Assembly: GCF_042932805.1 (NCBI RefSeq)
Contig: NZ_CP170637.1
Location: 1-46,851, forward strand
Direction: 5' to 3'
Source of the DNA: Ascidiaceihabitans sp029251465
GTDB lineage: Bacteria; Pseudomonadota; Alphaproteobacteria; Rhodobacterales; Rhodobacteraceae
Length of the DNA: 46,851 nucleotides
The notes below the pieces were generated by a model, which worked only from the letters and a program-made list of their open reading frames with translations, searched no databases and was not told the DNA's origin. Positions 41,610 through 46,851 of the stretch are shown piece after piece (position 1 is the first letter of the stretch; every line of letters starts with the position of its first letter). The position numbers and the translations under genes were made by a program.

Positions 41610-42188
41610 TTAACCAAGCGCCTGAAATTCAACCCGACGGTTCACATCGCCACGTGGATCGCTTGGATCAAACGGGAACCGCTCACCCACACCAAGTGCT
41701 TCCATCCGGTCCGCTGGATAGCCACAATCGGACGTCAGGAACCGTTTCACTTCTTCGGCACGCAATTTTGACAGACGTTCGTTATAGCTGGCAGACCCCG
41801 ACGCATCGGTGTGGCCCAAGATCCGGATTTTTTGAACATCCGCGGCCTTTAAGGCATTGCAAAGCTGGATCAATTTCGGTTTCTCATCTGCGCGCAGAGC
41901 GGCAGAATCAAAATCAAAAGACACGTTTACGTTCACCTGTTCGTCTTTGGGAATGATGGTGGCCACTTCTTCGGGGGCCGCCACAACCGCAGCTGCGGAA
42001 TTGGCCGTCGTCGTTTCAGGCTTTGCGGCCTGAGGCGTCGCAATCGTCAACCCGCGGGTTTTTTGCTTTTTGAACCGCTCGGCCATGTCTTGGACTGCTG
42101 TGGTCGGCGTTTCTTGGGAGATCGCAGGAGCGCCAAAAGCGATCGTTGCGACCAAGGCTGTAGCCATCATTGTTTTTAGACGCATCAT
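41610..42188 (-). CDS. OmpA-family peptidoglycan-binding protein
   Basis: Exported protein with a signal peptide (about residues 1-24, ending PAISQ) from the tandem ATG at 42188/42185, an Ala/Thr/Pro-rich linker, and a C-terminal OmpA domain (about 85-190: VNVSFDFDSAALRADEKPKLIQL, ILGHTDASGSASYNERLSKLRAEEV, GDVNRRVEFQ). It has no barrel domain, so it is periplasmic and holds onto peptidoglycan. The longer open frame from 42320 adds 44 residues of no family character and is rejected. It lies 53 bases after ppkA on the same strand and could be transcribed just before it, so it may belong with the kinase. Confidence 0.85.
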   Translation of the reverse strand: MMRLKTMMATALVATIAFGAPAISQETPTTAVQDMAERFKKQKTRGLTIATPQAAKPETTTANSAAAVVAAPEEVATIIPKDEQVNVNVSFDFDSAALRADEKPKLIQLCNALKAADVQKIRILGHTDASGSASYNERLSKLRAEEVKRFLTSDCGYPADRMEALGVGERFPFDPSDPRGDVNRRVEFQALG

Positions 42189-42363
42189 CTTTGCAAAGCT
42201 CTCATAAAATAGGTGTGTTTTATACGCAAACAGTATAGCAACAGTGAGGCGATGCCAAATCTTTTCGCCGATTTCAAAGTGATAAGGTCCAATTGCAGGT
42301 CCCTGTCCGGCGAAGACCAAATTTCAGTCGCACCAAAGAAGTTGTCAAAAGATTGATCTCAAA

Positions 42364-43218
42364 ATGCGTATTGTTCCATTCATCATTTTAGCCATAATTT
42401 TACTGTCTGTGCCGCTGGTTTGGCTGGGTCTGCAAAGCATGGTTGACGATGACGAATTCACCACAGAAACCGGATCAGGCATCGACAGTGGCGCGCGGAT
42501 CGAAATCGAACGCCTGCGCCAACAGGTTGAAGCATTGCAGGGCAAGATTGAAAGCATCGACAAGAAAGTCACTGAAATTGCGGCCAGACCGGTCGCATCC
42601 CAAGCGCAAACACAAGCCACCGGGGGGCTGTCAGACGAGCCTTTGACCAAAGAAGGTCCAAACGCAATTCTGGATGCCTATGCCCAAGTGGTTCTGATCG
42701 CCAATCGCCGCAACGTGAACCCGGGGATCTCTGTTGGTGGCTCGCGATGGTTAGAAGGGTTCTTGGGTCGTCCCCGTCAAAATCTAAGTAACGATTGCGA
42801 AGCGATGACGAACCCGAAACTAAAAAGTATGTTGGTTTTGGCGGATGTTGGCCCCATTCGTGTTCGCATGTTGCAACCCGCCGTAGACAGTTTGACGCGG
42901 GTTTTTGAAAAAGTGCGTGCGACTGATCCCGATCTTTACGCGCGGATTGCGTCTTCGGGATCGCTCTGTGTGCGCCAAATTCGCGGCACCCAAGGGCGCA
43001 CCTCGACCCACTCTTTCGGGTTGGCTGTTGACCTGAACATCGATGGTCGCTTGGACACTTTGGGCGATGGAAAGACCCAATTGGGCCTGACAATTCTGGC
43101 TGATTTCTTCCGCGAAGAAGGCTGGGTTTGGGGGGCCGGTTTCACTCGCGAGGATTCAATGCATTTCGAAGTCAGCAGACAGATGTTGGAGCAATGGCGT
43201 AAAGACGGTATAATATAG
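42364..43218 (+). CDS. Membrane-anchored M15-type D-Ala-D-Ala carboxypeptidase-like protein
   Basis: N-terminal transmembrane helix (about residues 4-24), then a coiled coil (about 43-73), then a peptidase M15 (VanY-like) domain (about 95-284). The zinc-binding layout is present: STHSFGLAVDLN gives H216 and D223, and EDSMHFEV gives H267. Such enzymes cut the D-Ala-D-Ala bond or crosslinks in peptidoglycan. Being anchored in the inner membrane, it is more likely a local wall-remodelling enzyme, such as one opening the wall for the T6SS channel, than an exported effector. It is divergent from the OmpA gene and followed by a caspase-like gene after 80 bases. The role in T6SS is inference. Confidence 0.85.
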   Translation: MRIVPFIILAIILLSVPLVWLGLQSMVDDDEFTTETGSGIDSGARIEIERLRQQVEALQGKIESIDKKVTEIAARPVASQAQTQATGGLSDEPLTKEGPNAILDAYAQVVLIANRRNVNPGISVGGSRWLEGFLGRPRQNLSNDCEAMTNPKLKSMLVLADVGPIRVRMLQPAVDSLTRVFEKVRATDPDLYARIASSGSLCVRQIRGTQGRTSTHSFGLAVDLNIDGRLDTLGDGKTQLGLTILADFFREEGWVWGAGFTREDSMHFEVSRQMLEQWRKDGII

Positions 43219-43298
43219 CGCGGTATCGTGATTGGATTGCTAAGGCGATCCGCGCCAAACTATTGATGATTTTATCAAATTTTTGAGGATGTTCGGCT

Positions 43299-44786
43299 AT
43301 GCGTTTCATTATTGCTTTTGCCTTGTTTTTGTTGCCTGTCACCGTTTTCGCAAACGAGCGGGTCGCGCTGGTTATCGGAATGAGCGACTACAAAAGCGTG
43401 GTCAAACTGGACAACACATTGAACGATGCCCGCGACATTGCGGAAACCCTCGAGAACATTGGGTTTAGGGTCACAACTGCCTTGGAAACCAGCGCCGCGG
43501 ACCTGCGCACGATTGTGGATGAATTCGCGTTTCGCTCTGAAACCGCTGATCTTGCGTTGATCTATTACGCTGGTCACGGTGTCGAAGTGCAGGGCGAGAA
43601 TTTTATCATTCCAGTCGATGCTGATGTGCAATCCAATCAAGACATCCAGCGGCAGGGCGTGTCGCTAAAACAGCTGTTGGCATCGGTGGAAAATGCCCGA
43701 CAAATGCGGATCGTCATTTTGGATTCTTGCCGCGATAATCCGTTCGGTGACGCGTTGGATATTGCGGCACTTGAAGAAACTGCCATCATCGCCGAACAAA
43801 CCCGCAGCGTCGGGTCCGCAGGATTGGCCGAACCTTCGCCTGATCGCGGAACAATGGTTGCTTTTGCTGCAAAAGATGGCGAACGCGCCCTTGATGGCAC
43901 TGGCGAAAACAGCCCCTTTGCATTGGCCTTGATGGAAAACTTGGTCAAGCCGGACTTGGAAATCAGCCTGATGTTTCGCCAAGTCCGCGATCAGGTTCTA
44001 GAGGTCACTCAAAACCAGCAAGAACCGCACACCTACGGATCGCTGTCTGGCACTCCGTTTTATGTTGCGGGTTCAGGATCAGACGCGGCCGTGATCACGC
44101 ACGAAAACCCGCGCGTCGCTTGGGCCGAACTAGAGTCCGATCAAGAGGTGCAATTGGCCTCGCTTGCCAGTCAGGGCGACACCCGCTCGATGCTGGGGCT
44201 GGCGTATATGCGCCTGAATTCGGTCGACACACGCTACGCTCCGAATGAGGCCGCAGAGTTTCTCGAACGTGCAGCCGAAGCCGGTTCTGCCGAAGCCCAA
44301 TTCGAACTAGCGCAACTCTATGAAAAAGGACTGGGCGTCACCCAGGATTTTGATCGTGCTTTCGATCTTTATGACCAATCCGCGAAGCAGGGGTTTGCCG
44401 ACGCTTTGAACGACCTTGGTTTTATTTATTATCAAGGCGGATTGAACGTCACACGTGATCCGAAACTGGGTTTGGAGTATTTTCAAAAGGCCGCGGACGA
44501 ACGTCACCCGCAAGCGATGTTCAACGTGGCAGCTCTGATCGACGATGGCGTCATTACCGACAAAGGGATCGATGACGCAGCTGAATATCTGTATCGCTCG
44601 CTGCGCACCGGCAGCGAAGATGTTTATAACTTGCTGCGCGACCGCCCCACAATGTTCAAGCCAGAGACGCGCAAAGCTTTGCAGCGCATCCTGTCGCAAT
44701 ATGCATTTTACAGCGGCACGATTGATGGTGATTTCGGACCTGGCACGCAGCGCAGTATCCGCGCGGCGTATGGGCTGACCGAATAA
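43299..44786 (+). CDS. Exported caspase-fold protein with Sel1 repeats and PG-binding-like end
   Basis: A signal peptide (residues 1-18, FA|NE) precedes a caspase/C14 domain (about 20-255) with His93 (YYAGHGV) and Cys144 (ILDSCRDNPFG). Sel1-like tetratricopeptide repeats follow (about 290-440: AAEAGSAEAQFELAQLYEKGLGV, SAKQGFADALNDLGFIYYQGG, AADERHPQAMFNVAALIDDG). The end (about 455-492, LQRILSQYAFYSGTIDGDFGPGTQRSI) looks like a peptidoglycan-binding domain. So this is a periplasmic protease-like protein likely attached to the wall. It differs from the other caspase-like protein of the window, which ends in CxxCH. The stop codon overlaps a 15-base tandem repeat. GAGGA lies about 11 bases upstream of the ATG. 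Confidence 0.9.
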   Translation: MRFIIAFALFLLPVTVFANERVALVIGMSDYKSVVKLDNTLNDARDIAETLENIGFRVTTALETSAADLRTIVDEFAFRSETADLALIYYAGHGVEVQGENFIIPVDADVQSNQDIQRQGVSLKQLLASVENARQMRIVILDSCRDNPFGDALDIAALEETAIIAEQTRSVGSAGLAEPSPDRGTMVAFAAKDGERALDGTGENSPFALALMENLVKPDLEISLMFRQVRDQVLEVTQNQQEPHTYGSLSGTPFYVAGSGSDAAVITHENPRVAWAELESDQEVQLASLASQGDTRSMLGLAYMRLNSVDTRYAPNEAAEFLERAAEAGSAEAQFELAQLYEKGLGVTQDFDRAFDLYDQSAKQGFADALNDLGFIYYQGGLNVTRDPKLGLEYFQKAADERHPQAMFNVAALIDDGVITDKGIDDAAEYLYRSLRTGSEDVYNLLRDRPTMFKPETRKALQRILSQYAFYSGTIDGDFGPGTQRSIRAAYGLTE

Positions 44787-44812
44787 GGTTCAACTTTATA
44801 AGGTTCAACTTT
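44783..44812 (+). repeat. 15-bp perfect tandem duplication
   Basis: ATAAGGTTCAACTTT occurs twice in a row at 44783-44797 and 44798-44812. The first copy covers the stop codon of the caspase-Sel1 gene; the second ends in the TTG that opens the long frame of the next gene. It looks like a recent slippage duplication. It puts AAGG twice upstream of the methyltransferase. Confidence 0.9.
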
Positions 44813-44840
44813 GGCGCCCCCTTTTCAGGAGTTGCACATT

Positions 44841-45965
44841 TTGCACGAAATCATCGAAGTCACCCAGCTTAAGAAAGAGCTGGATCAGATCCTGTTAGAC
44901 TTGGAAGACCATATAAAAACCATTGGGTCTGAACTGACAAAACCGGTCAATGTGGATTCCAGCCTGATCACCCGCACCTTGCCCGAAATCACAAGATTAT
45001 CGCATAAATTCAGGCAGTTCATGCCCAAAGCGGCATCAGCGCGGGATCTCTTTGTCCAAAGAAATGGGCCGCTGACGCCCGAGCAATCAAATGTTTGGTC
45101 ACAATTTAACACCAGCCTATCCCGATACAGCACCTGGATCACCAGCGCGCCCAGAATTGAACGACTGGTCCGCCAACAAATTCCCGTTGAGCGCAATACG
45201 CTTTATCGCAACCCATCCAATGTCCTGAACGCCACCGTCAGCCAACTGTCTGTAAGTGATCAGATATTCGAAAACTTACATGATATTCTGAACCAAAATT
45301 CACAAAATGACGATGCGCGGGATCACGGGTGTTTTGCGGACATTGCATTGCCTCAAAGTGTTTTCATCGAACACGTTCATGCTGCCCACCGCGTTTTGCT
45401 GGCCAAAAGATTACGTCACCCGTCGCGTTTTCTGGATGTCGGATGCGGGGGCGGGCTCAAGGTGTTGAGCGCGGCGAATTTCTTTGAAAGGGCCGATGGG
45501 CTTGAATTTGACCCGGGGTATGTTGCGACAGCGCAGCAGCTATTTAAGGCCAGCGAAACCGGCAGGTGTCACGTGATCGACGCCGATGGGCTGACATTTG
45601 AAAACTATGGCGATTATGACGTCATCTATTTCTACCGTCCGATGCGTGATCCGGCACTTTTGCGGCAGTTGGAAGAACAGATTATTCAAACAGCACAACC
45701 AGGAACGTTGATCATCGCGCCTTATACGATGTTTGATTATCGCTACGCGGAACTGGGCTGCGGCCGTATCGACGGTCGGTTGTACATAACCCAGACGTCG
45801 CAATCGGATGCTGACGCGCTGCGGCGGATCGCTGAGTTAACCGGTGTCGCAGTGACCCGAAAAGTCCAGGACGCCGTCAGCATTTGGACCCCAATCGTCG
45901 AGGCGTCTAGGGCAAAAGGGTTTACCTTTGAAAACGACGCCGAGGGCTACAGCACCTTGTACTAA
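44841..45965 (+). CDS. SAM-dependent methyltransferase with helical N-terminal extension
   Basis: A Rossmann-fold methyltransferase (about residues 180-330 by the present start) with motif I FLDVGCGGGLKVLS and an acidic second loop in LEFDPGYV; the later DADGLTF and DVIYFYRPM strands fit. The first 160 residues are helical and partly coiled coil (TQLKKELDQILLDLEDHIKTI), of no known family. The substrate cannot be told. TTG at 44841 is preferred, since AGGAG lies nine bases upstream; the frame stays open from TTG 44811 inside the tandem repeat. It is on the same strand as the caspase gene and could be the last gene of that unit. Confidence 0.75.
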   Translation: MHEIIEVTQLKKELDQILLDLEDHIKTIGSELTKPVNVDSSLITRTLPEITRLSHKFRQFMPKAASARDLFVQRNGPLTPEQSNVWSQFNTSLSRYSTWITSAPRIERLVRQQIPVERNTLYRNPSNVLNATVSQLSVSDQIFENLHDILNQNSQNDDARDHGCFADIALPQSVFIEHVHAAHRVLLAKRLRHPSRFLDVGCGGGLKVLSAANFFERADGLEFDPGYVATAQQLFKASETGRCHVIDADGLTFENYGDYDVIYFYRPMRDPALLRQLEEQIIQTAQPGTLIIAPYTMFDYRYAELGCGRIDGRLYITQTSQSDADALRRIAELTGVAVTRKVQDAVSIWTPIVEASRAKGFTFENDAEGYSTLY

Positions 45966-46798
45966 TTGGTCTCGATTTCCACCAGGCCTGTGCGGTCTGA
46001 AAACACCATGACCTTTTCCGGTTCGGAATCGTTGATCCCGACAATCGCCAATGCGACATTGGTTTGCTCGTCCGTCAAAGCCTCCATCGCGTTCAGATCA
46101 TAACATTGGAACGTGTTGCACACAGGCCCACGCCAGCGACGTTCCAGCGTACATCCCTGATGCCCCTGATACACGCACGCGTCTTTGACGGACGTTTCGG
46201 GCAATGCATCCAGGTAGTGGCCGATGACATCTTGGGGGTCTAATTCAGGGTTATTTTGGCGCACATAATACACACTTTTGCGGGTCAGAAACGCGTTGTT
46301 CTTCCGGCCAAGCTTGCAACAATGCCCTTGGCATGCCGCACATCCTGCTGCCAAAACCGGGGACTGAGTTGCAGTTCCAGGGACATAATCCGACAGGTCG
46401 ATTGCACCCGGTTCAACGGCAAAAGCTTGCTCTACGATATGCTCCAAATGGGTTTGAAACCGTTCACGTTCTTCCTCTGACAAAAGCTCCAAAGGCTCGT
46501 TTTGGAATGGAACGACGGCGATCGACACATCCTCAGGACTAGAGGCAAGCGCATCAGCTGCTTGCACTAATTTTCCGCGCGCTTTGCTTCGGGCGTCAGC
46601 CTGACGTTCCCGGTAGTCGCTGTCACGTTGATCCTCGCGTGCCCGTTCCCCTTTGACAATATGGGTCGTAAAACAGTCCGGGGCACCGCAGTGCCCGGGT
46701 CGTATGATTTGTTGTGCAGAGATGACCGATCCGCAATACGGACATGAAATTTTGGCCGCCGCACGTTGCGCCATTTGTCGGTCTTCATCACTGACCAT
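45962..46798 (-). CDS. Zinc-ribbon and CxxCxxxCC cysteine-cluster protein
   Basis: Not assigned to a named family. The N-terminus has a zinc-ribbon-like set of cysteines (C19, C22, C37, C42). After a charged helix (about residues 50-80) and a central helical part, the C-terminal half holds CAACQGHCC (C153, C156, C160, C161) and further cysteines (C208, C216, C227, C232), like the Fe/Zn-cluster proteins of the YkgJ type. The twelve cysteines suggest two metal sites. It has no signal peptide and is cytoplasmic. Its stop overlaps the end of the convergent methyltransferase by four bases. Link with the T6SS is not evident. Confidence 0.75.
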   Translation of the reverse strand: MVSDEDRQMAQRAAAKISCPYCGSVISAQQIIRPGHCGAPDCFTTHIVKGERAREDQRDSDYRERQADARSKARGKLVQAADALASSPEDVSIAVVPFQNEPLELLSEEERERFQTHLEHIVEQAFAVEPGAIDLSDYVPGTATQSPVLAAGCAACQGHCCKLGRKNNAFLTRKSVYYVRQNNPELDPQDVIGHYLDALPETSVKDACVYQGHQGCTLERRWRGPVCNTFQCYDLNAMEALTDEQTNVALAIVGINDSEPEKVMVFSDRTGLVEIETN

Positions 46799-46851
46799 AT
46801 TGATCCCTTTTCAGTCAAATGCTTGCGGTGCAGTTGCTTTGTTTCAAACAG

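Noticed and set aside
41610..42320. Longer form of the OmpA gene starting at 42320
   Set aside because: The added 44 residues contain no signal peptide and come before an excellent signal peptide that begins at the tandem ATG (42188/42185).
1..46851. CRISPR arrays, tRNA or rRNA genes, insertion sequences, phage genes
   Set aside because: No regularly spaced repeats, no cloverleaf or rRNA sequence, and no transposase or integrase frame was seen.

Overview
The window looks like part of a large extrachromosomal replicon (plasmid or chromid) of an alphaproteobacterium, most likely of the Rhodobacterales/Roseobacter group. The reasons are a complete repABC replication and partition module with its antisense RNA and a parS-like palindrome, and alphaproteobacterial-style proteins throughout. 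The organism is inferred; no rRNA, tRNA, CRISPR array or insertion sequence was seen.

Layout. 1-2.6 kb: a class III cyclase fused to an FHA domain, then two divergent small genes of unknown function that share an architecture. 2.6-7.6 kb: an AAA/DUF4143-type ATPase, then repA-repB-ctRNA-repC and a 26-bp palindrome. 7.7-12 kb: four exported proteins in two tight pairs (a putative outer-membrane barrel with an unknown protein; a YceI-OmpA fusion with a caspase-fold protein carrying a CxxCH motif). 15.3 down to 12 kb on the minus strand: exported protein, ExbB, ExbD, ExbD and a TonB-like protein. 15.6-38.6 kb: one long plus-strand type VI secretion (T6SS) operon, tssA-tssB-tssC-hcp-tagJ-tssE-tssF-tssG-tssH(clpV)-vgrG-unknown-PAAR-tagH(fha)-tssK-tssL-tssM-tagF-pppA, closed by a hairpin terminator. 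38.8-46.8 kb: an unknown protein, the T6SS kinase PpkA, an OmpA protein, an anchored M15 peptidase, a caspase-Sel1 protein, a methyltransferase and a double cysteine-cluster protein.

How it fits together. The core encodes sheath (TssBC), tube (Hcp), spike (VgrG, PAAR), baseplate (TssAEFGK), membrane complex (TssL with its own OmpA-like peptidoglycan-binding domain, TssM) and recycling ATPase (ClpV). No tssJ lipoprotein is visible. PpkA, PppA, TagH/Fha and TagF form the known threonine-phosphorylation control circuit. TssL begins with a TERTVIRP motif that matches the site context used in Agrobacterium, and PpkA carries a similar DRTIIAP motif.

The most unusual part is the ExbB-ExbD-ExbD-TonB-like operon, divergent from the T6SS operon. 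The TonB-like protein has the S16/H20 transmembrane signature of TonB, and its C-terminal half resembles the periplasmic C-terminal region of the PpkA kinase from this same window. Both flanks of the T6SS core carry the same protein types: an OmpA protein, a caspase-fold protein, and one protein with this BON-like plus DUF4384-like module. This suggests a proton-motive-force-linked envelope system attached to the T6SS. Its function is not known, and the link rests on inference from gene order and by-eye similarity.
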